In this document: one piece after another, positions 10,501-19,874 of the stretch
Numbering within the stretch: position 1 is the first letter of the stretch
Layout of the letters: each line of letters opens with the position of its first letter
Source of the DNA: DAOPYU01 sp942493245
GTDB lineage: Bacteria; Sumerlaeota; Sumerlaeia; UBA8349
Assembly: GCA_942493245.1 (NCBI GenBank)
Contig: OW818685.1
Coordinates: 1,302,001 to 1,366,000, forward strand
DNA length: 64,000 bases
Reading direction: 5' to 3'
Program-made: the position numbers and the translations under genes
Notes under the pieces: generated by a model
Database searches by the model: none
Told to the model about the DNA's origin: nothing
What the model saw: only the letters and a program-made list of their open reading frames with translations

Positions 10501-13500
10501 TGGCCTCTTTCCGCCACATGTACCGACGGGAAAATTCTGGTGTCTCCGTCCGGTTCCAGTTTCCCGCATGGAACAACAGTTACCCTGAGTGTGCAACCAG
10601 ATCCGGGGTATTGGTTCGACCACTGGATGGGCGATATACCGGTGGGGAGGGAGCGAGTCAATCCGCTGGTTCTGACGATGGACTCGACCAAGACACTGAC
10701 TGCGAACTTGGTTTCCGGTCCCCCTCCCGCCGCGCCAGTCATCACGTCTTTCAAAATCAACAACGGTGCGGCAACAGTGGTGAACCCGACTGTGATGCTG
10801 GTCAACAACTGCACGGCCCAGACCAGTGGATCCGCCGCCCAATATCTGGCGAGCGAATCCCCTGATTTTAGTGCCGCGACATGGCAGCCATATGGTTCTA
10901 TCCCGATGTTCAAACTATCTGAAGACACAGGAAATAAGACCGTTTACTTTAAAGTAAAGAACAGCGCCGGAATGGAATCGTCCGTCACAAGCGACACGAT
11001 CTCGCTTGAGGGGGCTGGCTCCATTCGGGCGTGGGGAGAAAGTAACGCAGGCTCCTCCGAGTTCCCGAACCCTGAACTCAATGGCGGTTTTATCGCTGTT
11101 TCGGGAGGGAACGGTCATAGTCTGGGTCTGAAATCCGACGGTTCGGTGGTGGCGTGGGGGAACAATAGCTACGGTCAGTGTACGGTTCCCACGCCCAACA
11201 GCAGTTTTGTGACTGTTGCAGCTGGGGGAAGCCATAGTCTGGGTTTGAAGTCCGACGGTTCAATCGTGGCGTGGGGGAGTAATAGTTCCGGTCAGTGTAC
11301 GGTTCCCACGTCCAACAGCGGGTTTGTGGCTGTCGCAGCTGGGGGAAGTCATAGTCTGGGTCTGAAGTCCGATGGTTCGGTGGTGGCGTGGGGGAGTAAT
11401 AGTTACGGTCAGCGTACAGTTCCCACGCCCAACAGTGGGTTTGTGGCTGTCGCAGCTGGAGGAAGTCATAGTCTGGGTCTGAAGTCCGACGGTTCGGTGG
11501 TGGCGTGGGGGAGTAATAGTTACGGTCAGTGTACGGTTCCCACGTCCAACAGCGGGTTTGTGGCTGCCACAGCAGGGGCAAGTCATAGCCTGGGTCTGAG
11601 GTCCGATGGTTCGGTGGTGGCATGGGGGAGTAATAGTTACGGTCAGTGTACGGTTCCAACGTCCAACAGCGGGTTTGTGGCTGTCACAGCTGGAGGAAGT
11701 CATAGTCTGGGGCTGAAGTCCGACGGTTCAATCGTGGCGTGGGGAAGTAATCGTTCCGGTCAATGTTCGATTCCCACGCCCAACAGTGGTTTTTGTGCTC
11801 TTGCTGGGGGAGGATCTCACTCTCTGGCGATTGCGTTTGGAAGCACCTTGCAGGTGGCCATCAAACCCCAAGGATCTGTTGCTGCTGGAGCGCAGTGGCG
11901 GTTGACAAACGAAACAGTCGGGGTGTGGCACAATAGTGGAACGAGCCTGCCTCTCTTTGCGGGAAGAGACTATACGGTTGAGTACAAAATGATCGCTGGA
12001 TGGCAAGAACCGACAAGCCAGACGGTGAGTATTGAAAAAAATAAGTTGATTCTCTTGACCGGGGAATATCGGAATATTCCGACCTGTTCGCTGACCACCA
12101 GTGCGACACACGGTTATATAGTCAATTCTCCGATACGACCGGATTATCCAGTGGGTAGTACCGTAACACTCTATGCGGGCGCACGACAAGGGTACCAGTT
12201 TACCGGTTGGAAGGGCGATGTTCCGGTGGCTCAGGAAATGGCCAATCCGCTGATCCTTACCATGGATACGACGAAAAGTCTCGTGGCCCGGTTCGAACCC
12301 GTGAGGAGTGGAATTGTGCTGGCATGGGGGGATAACAGCAAGGGACAGTGCACAGTTCCCCCTCCTCTCAATAAAGGTTTTGTGGCTCTCGCAGCCGGTT
12401 ACAACCACAATTTGGGTCTGAGATCCGACGGTTCGATTCTCGCATGGGGGGATAACGGAAGTGGTCAATGTACGGTTCCCGCGCCCAACAGCGGTTTTAT
12501 CGCCATTGCGGCAAGGGCAGACCACAGTTTGGGTTTGAAATCTGACGGTTCAGTCGTGGCATGGGGAAATAACAGTTACCGTCAATGTATGGTACCCGCT
12601 CCCAATAGCGGGTTTTTGGCTATTGCGACAGGTGCAACACACAGCCTGGGTTTAAAATCTGACGGTTCGATCGTGGCATGGGGAGACAATAGCGACGGTC
12701 AGTGTACCGTTCCTTCGCCCAATAGTGGGTATGTGGCCATTGCTGCGGGGGCTTCATACAGCCTTGGTCTCAAATCAGATGGCTCAGTCGTGGCGTGGGG
12801 CGAGAACCGGTATGGCGAATGTAACGTCCCAACACCCGATAGCGGGTATGTAGCCATCGCAGCTGGAACCATGCATAATCTCGGCCTAAAACCTGATGGG
12901 GCGGTTGTGGCTTGGGGGTATAATGGATACGGCCAGTGTACGATCCCTTTGCCAAACAGTGGTTTCATTGCCATCTCGGCTGCCTATACTCATAGTATGG
13001 GTTTAAAATCCGATGGTTCGATTGTGGCATGGGGAGATAACAGTTCCGGGCAGTGTACGGTTCCCTCGCCCAACAACGGATATGTTGCCGTGGCAGCGGG
13101 CGGTACATATCAGCATTCTCATTCTTTGGCAATTGCTGCCGAAGGTGTCTTGCAGGTGACCCTCAGTCCGGCAGAGGCTGTTGCTGCCGGGGGACAGTGG
13201 CGTTTGAAGAGCGAAATGAATGATGGGACTTGGTACGACAGTGGGACAAGTCTGTCCCTCTCTCCGGATAGGAGTTATACGGTTGAATACAAACTCATCC
13301 CAGGATGGCTGGAACCGACAAGTCAGACTGTGATTATGGGAAGAGGTCAATCCGTTTCGTTGACGGGGCTCTACCAGGACGTTCCAACCTGTTCTCTGAC
13401 GACCAGCGCCACACACGGGTATGTGGTCACCTCCCCTCTTCGCCCGGATTATCCAGTCGACTCCACTGTGAATCTCTACGCCGGGGCCTATCAGGGTTAT

Positions 13501-16500
13501 CGTTTCACGGGTTGGGTGGGAGATGTTCCTGCGGGTCAAGAAACAGCCAATCCGTTGCTTCTTACCATGGACACAACGAGAAGCTTGGTGGCCACTTTCG
13601 AACTTGCTCCGAGGGGAATCGTACAGGCGTGGGGAGATAACGAGTACGGCCAGTGCACCATTCCCTCACCTGATGGTAACTTTGTGGCCATCGCGGGGGG
13701 GAATGGCCATAGTCTTGGTTTGAAGTCCGATGGCTCGATTGTAGCGTGGGGAAGAAACAACACTGGTCAATGTAGTGTTCCCTCACCAAACAGCGATTTT
13801 GTTGCGGTTGCTGCGGGTTGGTTTTTCAGTCTTGGTCTGAAGTCCAACGGTTCGATTGTGGCGTGGGGAGACAATAGCGACGGTCAGTGTACCGTTCCTT
13901 CGCCCAATAGTGGTTTTATTGCCATCTCAGCAGGATATGGTCACAGTCTGGGCCTGAGGTCCGACGGTTCGATTGTGGCTTGGGGGTATAATGGATACGG
14001 CCAGTGTACGATCCCTTCGCCAAACAGCGGTTTTGTAGCCATCGCGGGGGGGAATTATCATAGTCTGGGGTTAAAGTCCGATGGTTCGATTATGGCATGG
14101 GGATCAGATTTGTTCTATGATCAAACGTTTGCGGGGCAATGCGATATTCCGGTACACAACCGAGATTTTGTAGCTATCGCGGCGGGGGATTATCATAGTC
14201 TGGGGTTAAAGTCCGATGGTTCGATTGTGGCGTGGGGATATAACGGGAATGGTCAGTGTGTCGTTCCTTCGCCCAACACCGGTTTTGTAGATCTCTCAGC
14301 GGGTTACAATCATAATCTGGGTCTAAGGTCCAACGGTTCGATTGTGGCGTGGGGATATAAAGAGAATGGTCAGTGTACCGTTCCTTCACCTAACAACAAT
14401 TTCATAGCTCTCGCAGGGGGAGAAACGCATTCGCTGGCGCTTACAGTCGAGGGAACCCTGCAAGTGACTCTCAACCCCGCTGAGGCTGTTCTATATGGTG
14501 CTCAATGGCGTTTGACGAGCGAGGCTGCGGGGGTGTGGCACGACAGTGGAACAAGCCTTACCCTCTTTGCGAGGAGGGACTATACGATAGAGTACAAGGT
14601 CCTTGCCGGGTGGCAGGAACCGTTGAGTCAGACAGTGAGAATCGGAGAAAATGAACTGAGCACCTTAGTCGGGGTCTATCAGGATGTCCCGACCTGCTCA
14701 TTGGTAACCTCAGCCACGCACGGATATGTCATTCCTTCCCCAGCCCGTCCTGATTATCCCGTGGGGATGCCGGTAACCCTGTTTCCGCAACCCTATCCTG
14801 GATATCGGTTTATCGGTTGGATGGGCGATGTTCCGGTGGGTCAGGAAACAGTCAATCCTCTATCCCTTACTATGGACACCACAAAGACCTTGATCGCGAC
14901 GTTTGGGGTTGTTCCGGGCAGAAGAATAGTGGCGTGGGGGAACAATGATTTTGGGCAATGCACAGTTCCTTCGTCAAATAGTGATTTTGTAAGTGTTGCG
15001 GCGGGGAATTATTTCAGCCTGGGTTTGAAGTCTGACGGCTCGATTGTGGCGTGGGGGATGAATTGGCAAAAACAATGTACGGTTCCCTCACCAAATAATG
15101 GCTTTGTGGCTATTGCGGCAGGACATGATCACAGTCTGGGTTTGAAATCCGACGGTTCGATAGTGGCGTGGGGAGATAATACCTACGTTCCTTCGCCCAA
15201 CAGCGGTTTTGTAGCCATCGCGGAGGGAAATTATCACAGTTTGGGTCTGAAGTCCGACGGTTCGATTGTCGCATGGGGGCTAAATGATTTCGGGCAGTGT
15301 AGTATCCCTTCTCCCAATAGTGATTTTGTAGCCCTTGCTGCTGGCGGGTACTATAGTCTGGGGCTGAAGTCTGACGGTTCGCTTGTGGCGTGGGGAAAAA
15401 TCGGGAAGAATGGAGTTCTTGTTCCTGTCACTCTTCCCGCAGCAAACACGAATTATGTGGCAATCTCGGCGGGAAGTGTTTGTTGTCTAGGTTTGAAGTC
15501 CGACGGTACAATTGTGGTGTGGGGGGATGGCAGTATGGGGCAGTATACGGCTCCCTCACCCAATAGCCATTTTGTATCTGTTGCAGCCGGAAATCTACAC
15601 AATATAGGTTTGAAATCCGATGGTTCAATTGTGACGTGGGGGGATAATACGTATGGTCAGTGTATTGTTCCTTCCCCCAACCGTTGTTTTGTGGACGCCG
15701 TGGCGGCAGGATATTATCATTCATTGGCGCTTGTACTTGAGGACAATCTGCAGGTGACACTCAAACCGCCCAAGGCTGCATCTGCGGGGGCACAGTGGCG
15801 TCTTCAGGGTGACCCGCCGGACGTCTGGCACGACAGCGGAGCCTCTACACCGTGTTTTACTGGAACTTATTCGGTCGAGTTCAAGGAGGCTTTGGGTTGG
15901 ATACCTCCCGTTGCCCAGACTGTTACTGTCCAAGAAAATAAAATGACGACAGCAACCGTCACCTACAGGAAAGGTTGGATTCTTACGACGGGCGCCGAGA
16001 ACGGAATTGTATCGAAATCGCCCGATCACTTGGCTTATGCTCATGGTACAACAGTAACCGTGACCGCAATACCTGACACTGGGTTTCATTTTGACCAGTG
16101 GACATTGGATTTCAATCCATCCAGTGCCATGGATTTACGTTCCAATCCGCTGGTAGTAACAATGGATTCGACGAAGACGCTCACGGCCATGTGCGTAATC
16201 AACGAATACCCACTGACGGTCGAGGCTCAGAACGGTTCGGTGGTGAAGTCGCCGGATCAAGAGACCTATGCCCACGGCACGACGGTGACGCTGACGGCAA
16301 CGCCCGCTGTGGGTTACCGCTTCACGGGTTGGAGTGGTTCGGTGACGAGTACGGCCAATCCGCTGGACGTGGTGATGGATTCGACCAAAACCCTGACAGC
16401 GAACTTCGCGATCAACGAATACGCGCTGAGGGTCGAGGTACAGAACGGTTCCGTGGCGAGATCGCCAAATCAAGAGACCTATGCCCATGGCACGGCGGTG

Positions 16501-19500
16501 ACGTTGACTGCGACGCCCGGGGTCGGTTACCGCTTCACCGGCTGGAGTGGTTCGACAACCAGTACGTTGAATCCTCTGGTGTTGACGATGGATTCGACGA
16601 AGACGCTCGTGGCGAACTTCGCGATCAACGAATACGCACTGGCGGTCGAGGCTCAGAACGGTTCGGTGGTGAAGTCGCCGGATCAAGAGACCTATGCCCA
16701 CGGCACGACGGTGACGCTGACGGCGACACCTGAGGTTGGGTATCACTTCAGGGGGTGGAGCGGTTCGACAACCAGTACGTTGAATTCTCTTGTGGTGACG
16801 ATGGATTCGACGAAGACGCTCGTGGCGAACTTCGCGATCAACGAATATGCGTTGACGATCGAGGTTCAGAACGGTTCCGTGGCGAAGTCGCCGGATCAAG
16901 AGACCTATGCCCACGGCACGACGGTGACGCTGACGGCGACACCTGAGGTTGGGTATCACTTCAGGGGGTGGAGCGGTTCGACAACCAGTACGTTGAATTC
17001 TCTTGTGGTGACGATGGATTCGACGAAGACGCTCGTGGCGAACTTCGCGATCAACGAATATGCGTTGACGATCGAGGTTCAGAACGGTTCCGTGGCGAAG
17101 TCGCCGGATCAAGAGACTTATGTCCACGGCACGACTGTAACGCTGACAGCGACTCCCGGGGTCGGTTACCACTTCACCGGCTGGAGTGGTTCGACGTTGA
17201 GTACCGCCAACCCACTGGTGGTTGTCATGGACTCGAAGACAACACTGGCAGCCAATTTTGCGGCCAATCAGTACACGCTCACTGCGAATGTGACTCCCGC
17301 GGACAGCGGTATCGTGGCACTTGATCCGCCGGGAGACGTTTATGAATTCGGTACCACAGTGACCTTGACGGCCACGCCGGTGGAGGGTAAACGGTTTGTT
17401 AGTTGGACGGGCGACGCGACGGGGAGCAATCCGCAAGTTACGGTGACCATGAATGCCAACAAGACGGTGACGGCCAACTTTGAGAATCTCGGCCCTACTA
17501 CTCTGAACCTGGTGGCCGATCCTGTCGAAGCGGCTCAATCACTGACAAAAATGCCGGACTTGGGACATTATGATGTTGGTACCACGATCACGGTGGGCGT
17601 TATACCGGCGTACGGGTATCAGTTTCGTGGGTGGGTGAATGGCGACACAACCGTCTCGACGGAAGCGTCGTTCGTGTACACCATGCCGGCGATGAGCGAG
17701 ACACTGGTCGCCAGGTTCAAAACCCTTCTCCCCGATCCTTCCACGATCATGGTGCTGGCCGATCCGGTCGAGGGGGGGACGGTGTCAAAGACGCCCGATC
17801 TGACCTTCTACCCGCAGGGCACGACCGTGACGCTAACCGCAGTGCCCAGCGCGGGTTACTCGTTTGTCGGCTGGTATGCCGGCGCCACGCAGGTCACGAC
17901 GTCCACTTCGTATGTCATGATGGTGGGGCCGGAGACGTTCAAGACGGCTTTCACGGCAAAATTCCGTTACGACGACCAGTACACGTTGACGCTGGTGGCC
18001 AATCCGCTCAGTGGCGGTATGGTAAAGAAGACGCCCGACTGGGAATATTACGAGGCAGGAACTACGATTACGCTGACGGCGACGCAGGCGGATGGGTATG
18101 AGTTCCGCGGCTGGATGGACGGTGCCACGACGGTCTCGACGAACGCCACGTATGTTTACACGGTGGCCGAGAACAAGACCTTCACGGCGAATTTCAGAGT
18201 CCAGACCGGACCTCCGACCTACAACACACTGACGGTCACGGCGACCGAAGGCGGCTCGGCCTCGAAGTCGCCCGACCAGGCGTCCTACGCGGCCGGTGCT
18301 CAGGTGACGCTGACGGCGACGGCCACGACGGGTTACAAGTTCGACGGCTTCTACGACGGCGCGACGCTGCTTTCGGCCTCGTCTCCGTATGGGTACACGA
18401 TGCCGGCGGCGAACAAGACCCTGACGGCGAAGTTCTCGAAGCTGGGTCCGGACGCCCCGACAGGCGTGACGGCTGCGGGCAACACGTACATGGTGCTGGT
18501 CTCGTGGAACGCGGTTGAAGCGACCACTCCGACCTACGTGGTCGAGCGGATCGTGGAAGGCACGACGGACACGACGTCGGTGGCGTGGGCGGTCGATGGG
18601 ACCGAGTTCGCGGACGACACGGCCGTTCCGGGCGTGACGTACGCGTACACGGTCAAGACGGTTGACGGGCTGCAGAACGAGAGCGCTCCGAGCGCGCCCG
18701 CGACGGCTGCGGTTACGGCCGAGACGGTCGCGGCTGCGGCCTACAAGGTGACGGCGAAGGGTTACACGATGGAACGTGACGCTTCGAACAACTTGGCGTT
18801 CACGGGTTCGGCGGCGGGTACGATCAAGATCGCGCTGCTGAAGAAGTTGTCCAAGAGCACGGCGGACAATCCGGCCAAGGGGATCTACTACCTGCTGGAT
18901 CTGGGCCAGGTGCCCACGCTGGCGATCAATGGCGACGTCAAGACGCTTGCGTTCGACGTGCCGGTGTACTCGCTCGAGGCTTCGGGTCTGGTCAAGGCGG
19001 TTTCGGCCAAGTCGGTCACGTTCCTCAAGGCGCGTGAGTTCGGCAAGGTGACGATCACTGCAACAAAGGATTCGGGCGCGGGTCTGTACGCTCGTACGTT
19101 CATCGAAACGACGAGTGCGGGCACGACGCCGATGTCGATCAAGGTGACGGGCGCTGTGGTCGAGGAAGTCGGCTCGACGAACGCGACTCCGCAGCCGATC
19201 AAACTGATCAACGTGGCGTCGAAGACGTACAAGGACGCTTCGAAGGCGAAGCGGACGAGTCTGGGCGCGATCGGTTCGTTGCCGAAGGTGGTCAACGAAC
19301 TTCAGGTCGGCAACACGACGTCGGCTCCGGCTGAGGCGACTCCGTCCTCGATCCAGGGCAGCACGCTCAAGGCCATCACGGTCTCGGGCGGCCCGCTCGT
19401 GGCGGACGAGATCGTCGGCGCGATCGACAAGGTGACGGTGGCGGGCGGCAACCTGCGCGTGGGCCTGATCCAGTCGTCGAAGGATCTGGTGCTGGTCCAG

Positions 19501-19824
19501 GCGACGGCGAAGAAGATCAACGGCGCGCTGGTGGGTGGCGCGGTTGGTACGGCTGGCTCGGCGACGGCGATGGTTGTCAAGGCGCAGCCCGCGGCGAACT
19601 CGAAGCGAGTGGCGATCACGAAGGTGTATGGCCAGGCGGGTGTTTCGGGTTACTTCTACGCGGGCTACGGCGCTTCGTTCCAGAAGGGCGGCATCGGCAT
19701 CCTTCAGACGAAGAGCGGCCAGGTGGAAGGCGCGGCCTTCCTCGATCCGACGCTGGTGTCGAAGCTGAAAGTCCTGCCCAAGACGCCGGTTCAGCCGATC
19801 GTGATCAACCCCCAAATGCAGTAA
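7501..19824 (+). CDS. Giant secreted RCC1-propeller / B-repeat protein (4107 aa)
   Basis: Start chosen at the ATG with AAGGAG 9 bp upstream; a signal peptide (hydrophobic WVLLVSIIFLGF, cleavage near ASA-YT) follows. Layout by nucleotide: B-repeat 7600-7825; six blocks of RCC1-type repeats (about 7834-8640, 9390-10260, 11020-11830, 12310-13140, 13620-14450, 14925-15740). Each block holds exactly seven units of about 39 residues with core GLKSDGSIVAWGDNSYGQ, suggesting six seven-bladed propellers. Each block is followed by a PEGA-like segment (LQVTLSPAEAVAAGAQWRL), and B-repeats (GYxFTGWxGDVPVGQE) separate the blocks. Ig-like segments occur near 9090-9380 and 10720-11010. From 15975 to 18440 about eleven B-repeats follow, then FN3 (18445-18720) and a roughly 365-residue C-terminal domain I do not recognise. 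Probably a surface or extracellular adhesin-like protein; the ligand is unknown. It shares the B-repeat fold with the next gene. Confidence 0.9.
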   Translation: MIGRPVWQKRVWVLLVSIIFLGFRGMGGQVASAYTLSASVSNTTQGYIIQSPQEDDYSAGTSITLYAGVRQGYQFAGWAGDVPVGQEQKNPLVITIGTNTTITATFRQISGKVCAWGLNTSGQCTIPEPNRDFAAVAAGPSHNLGLKTDGTIVAWGGNDNNQCVIPQPNRNFVRIAVGNTHSLGLKSDGTVVAWGDNTYGQCSIPAPNADFISILASQYFSAGLKKDGRIVKWGNFVYPISTDPGYLEIAGGRLCVLGLKSNGSISAWGGLPFDIGIVPEPNNDFVLISGGYDFNLALKKEGRIVGWGNSSYGQLNFGSDTGYVNVAGGWRHSLGLRSDSSIVARGANDEGQCNVPTPNIGFVSVSAGWEHSLAIASVGSLQVTLTPPDVVSAGAQWRLENEKSGVWHNSNDTVTTWTGTHAIVFKDIYGWAKPTNQIVQIDLDDVVSERRYTRTTWSLSTICNNGSIQEFLVGNSFEHGSTVTLTVQPDSGYWFDRWTGDVPFGQERLNPLVLRMDANKTIEANLTLVRPPAEPVITFFRINNGAATTANPNVTLSNVCSNSTTTTIAYYMASESSNFIDATWQTYASVPLFRLSSDGTTKTIYFKIKDSTNVESSVTSDTISLISGGLPVVNWGKNDASQCTIPSPNSGFLSVAVGWKHNVGLKSDGTIVTWGENNYNQIPVPSPNNGFVTVGAGTYHSLGIKSDGSVVAWGRNSEGQCDVPLPNSGFVAVAAGVYHSIGLKSDGSIVAWGSNNDTNGNYSGQSVVPSPNRGFVAVSAGEVHSQGLKADGSIVAWGTNKDWLGNDVGLCVVPSSNSGFVAIANGCYDNLALKSDGSIVTWGTNVDWERKNINLCVVPSPNSGFVAIASGPYHHLGLKSNGSITAWGRTTEGQCTVPRPNRGFSVLAGGGLYHSVALVSKGALQVTLSPSKVVTTGAQWRLVSETAGIWHNSGGTVTARIGPETLTFKDVYGWTKPVDQQVEFKTGETTMMTAHYVPVMWPLSATCTDGKILVSPSGSSFPHGTTVTLSVQPDPGYWFDHWMGDIPVGRERVNPLVLTMDSTKTLTANLVSGPPPAAPVITSFKINNGAATVVNPTVMLVNNCTAQTSGSAAQYLASESPDFSAATWQPYGSIPMFKLSEDTGNKTVYFKVKNSAGMESSVTSDTISLEGAGSIRAWGESNAGSSEFPNPELNGGFIAVSGGNGHSLGLKSDGSVVAWGNNSYGQCTVPTPNSSFVTVAAGGSHSLGLKSDGSIVAWGSNSSGQCTVPTSNSGFVAVAAGGSHSLGLKSDGSVVAWGSNSYGQRTVPTPNSGFVAVAAGGSHSLGLKSDGSVVAWGSNSYGQCTVPTSNSGFVAATAGASHSLGLRSDGSVVAWGSNSYGQCTVPTSNSGFVAVTAGGSHSLGLKSDGSIVAWGSNRSGQCSIPTPNSGFCALAGGGSHSLAIAFGSTLQVAIKPQGSVAAGAQWRLTNETVGVWHNSGTSLPLFAGRDYTVEYKMIAGWQEPTSQTVSIEKNKLILLTGEYRNIPTCSLTTSATHGYIVNSPIRPDYPVGSTVTLYAGARQGYQFTGWKGDVPVAQEMANPLILTMDTTKSLVARFEPVRSGIVLAWGDNSKGQCTVPPPLNKGFVALAAGYNHNLGLRSDGSILAWGDNGSGQCTVPAPNSGFIAIAARADHSLGLKSDGSVVAWGNNSYRQCMVPAPNSGFLAIATGATHSLGLKSDGSIVAWGDNSDGQCTVPSPNSGYVAIAAGASYSLGLKSDGSVVAWGENRYGECNVPTPDSGYVAIAAGTMHNLGLKPDGAVVAWGYNGYGQCTIPLPNSGFIAISAAYTHSMGLKSDGSIVAWGDNSSGQCTVPSPNNGYVAVAAGGTYQHSHSLAIAAEGVLQVTLSPAEAVAAGGQWRLKSEMNDGTWYDSGTSLSLSPDRSYTVEYKLIPGWLEPTSQTVIMGRGQSVSLTGLYQDVPTCSLTTSATHGYVVTSPLRPDYPVDSTVNLYAGAYQGYRFTGWVGDVPAGQETANPLLLTMDTTRSLVATFELAPRGIVQAWGDNEYGQCTIPSPDGNFVAIAGGNGHSLGLKSDGSIVAWGRNNTGQCSVPSPNSDFVAVAAGWFFSLGLKSNGSIVAWGDNSDGQCTVPSPNSGFIAISAGYGHSLGLRSDGSIVAWGYNGYGQCTIPSPNSGFVAIAGGNYHSLGLKSDGSIMAWGSDLFYDQTFAGQCDIPVHNRDFVAIAAGDYHSLGLKSDGSIVAWGYNGNGQCVVPSPNTGFVDLSAGYNHNLGLRSNGSIVAWGYKENGQCTVPSPNNNFIALAGGETHSLALTVEGTLQVTLNPAEAVLYGAQWRLTSEAAGVWHDSGTSLTLFARRDYTIEYKVLAGWQEPLSQTVRIGENELSTLVGVYQDVPTCSLVTSATHGYVIPSPARPDYPVGMPVTLFPQPYPGYRFIGWMGDVPVGQETVNPLSLTMDTTKTLIATFGVVPGRRIVAWGNNDFGQCTVPSSNSDFVSVAAGNYFSLGLKSDGSIVAWGMNWQKQCTVPSPNNGFVAIAAGHDHSLGLKSDGSIVAWGDNTYVPSPNSGFVAIAEGNYHSLGLKSDGSIVAWGLNDFGQCSIPSPNSDFVALAAGGYYSLGLKSDGSLVAWGKIGKNGVLVPVTLPAANTNYVAISAGSVCCLGLKSDGTIVVWGDGSMGQYTAPSPNSHFVSVAAGNLHNIGLKSDGSIVTWGDNTYGQCIVPSPNRCFVDAVAAGYYHSLALVLEDNLQVTLKPPKAASAGAQWRLQGDPPDVWHDSGASTPCFTGTYSVEFKEALGWIPPVAQTVTVQENKMTTATVTYRKGWILTTGAENGIVSKSPDHLAYAHGTTVTVTAIPDTGFHFDQWTLDFNPSSAMDLRSNPLVVTMDSTKTLTAMCVINEYPLTVEAQNGSVVKSPDQETYAHGTTVTLTATPAVGYRFTGWSGSVTSTANPLDVVMDSTKTLTANFAINEYALRVEVQNGSVARSPNQETYAHGTAVTLTATPGVGYRFTGWSGSTTSTLNPLVLTMDSTKTLVANFAINEYALAVEAQNGSVVKSPDQETYAHGTTVTLTATPEVGYHFRGWSGSTTSTLNSLVVTMDSTKTLVANFAINEYALTIEVQNGSVAKSPDQETYAHGTTVTLTATPEVGYHFRGWSGSTTSTLNSLVVTMDSTKTLVANFAINEYALTIEVQNGSVAKSPDQETYVHGTTVTLTATPGVGYHFTGWSGSTLSTANPLVVVMDSKTTLAANFAANQYTLTANVTPADSGIVALDPPGDVYEFGTTVTLTATPVEGKRFVSWTGDATGSNPQVTVTMNANKTVTANFENLGPTTLNLVADPVEAAQSLTKMPDLGHYDVGTTITVGVIPAYGYQFRGWVNGDTTVSTEASFVYTMPAMSETLVARFKTLLPDPSTIMVLADPVEGGTVSKTPDLTFYPQGTTVTLTAVPSAGYSFVGWYAGATQVTTSTSYVMMVGPETFKTAFTAKFRYDDQYTLTLVANPLSGGMVKKTPDWEYYEAGTTITLTATQADGYEFRGWMDGATTVSTNATYVYTVAENKTFTANFRVQTGPPTYNTLTVTATEGGSASKSPDQASYAAGAQVTLTATATTGYKFDGFYDGATLLSASSPYGYTMPAANKTLTAKFSKLGPDAPTGVTAAGNTYMVLVSWNAVEATTPTYVVERIVEGTTDTTSVAWAVDGTEFADDTAVPGVTYAYTVKTVDGLQNESAPSAPATAAVTAETVAAAAYKVTAKGYTMERDASNNLAFTGSAAGTIKIALLKKLSKSTADNPAKGIYYLLDLGQVPTLAINGDVKTLAFDVPVYSLEASGLVKAVSAKSVTFLKAREFGKVTITATKDSGAGLYARTFIETTSAGTTPMSIKVTGAVVEEVGSTNATPQPIKLINVASKTYKDASKAKRTSLGAIGSLPKVVNELQVGNTTSAPAEATPSSIQGSTLKAITVSGGPLVADEIVGAIDKVTVAGGNLRVGLIQSSKDLVLVQATAKKINGALVGGAVGTAGSATAMVVKAQPAANSKRVAITKVYGQAGVSGYFYAGYGASFQKGGIGILQTKSGQVEGAAFLDPTLVSKLKVLPKTPVQPIVINPQMQ
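11151..11852 (+). repeat. 117-bp near-identical RCC1 tandem array (block 3)
   Basis: Six consecutive units in exact register: the GGCGTGGGGG-type anchor falls at 11151, 11268, 11385, 11502, 11619 and 11736, always 117 bp (39 codons) apart. Units differ by only a few bases, far closer to each other than to the other five RCC1 blocks. This indicates recent tandem duplication or gene conversion inside the gene. Confidence 0.92.
16195..17259 (+). repeat. 213-bp B-repeat tandem array, five copies
   Basis: Five units of exactly 213 bp (71 codons) begin at 16195, 16408, 16621, 16834 and 17047. Each encodes one 'bacterial repeat' domain starting INEYALTVEAQNGSV and ending TMDSTKTLVANFA. Copies three and four are almost identical at base level, and the TGGTTCGACAACCAGTACG core recurs in copies two to four. 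No copy is frameshifted, so the array is coding and expands or contracts in frame. Confidence 0.93.
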
Positions 19825-19843
19825 AATGGGGACCGGTGAGTTG

Positions 19844-19874
19844 TTCCGGCGGGAGGCATGTCCTCCCGCCGGAA
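19844..19874 (+). terminator. Strong hairpin after the giant RCC1 gene
   Basis: Perfect 13-bp inverted repeat TTCCGGCGGGAGG / CCTCCCGCCGGAA with a 5-nt loop, 20 bp after the stop codon. It lacks a downstream T run, so it may be a stability hairpin or a non-canonical terminator rather than a classical intrinsic one. Confidence 0.55.

Noticed and set aside
11151..11852. Possible CRISPR-like array (regular 117-bp repeats)
   Set aside because: No unique spacers; the whole repeat is coding and translates as RCC1 units.
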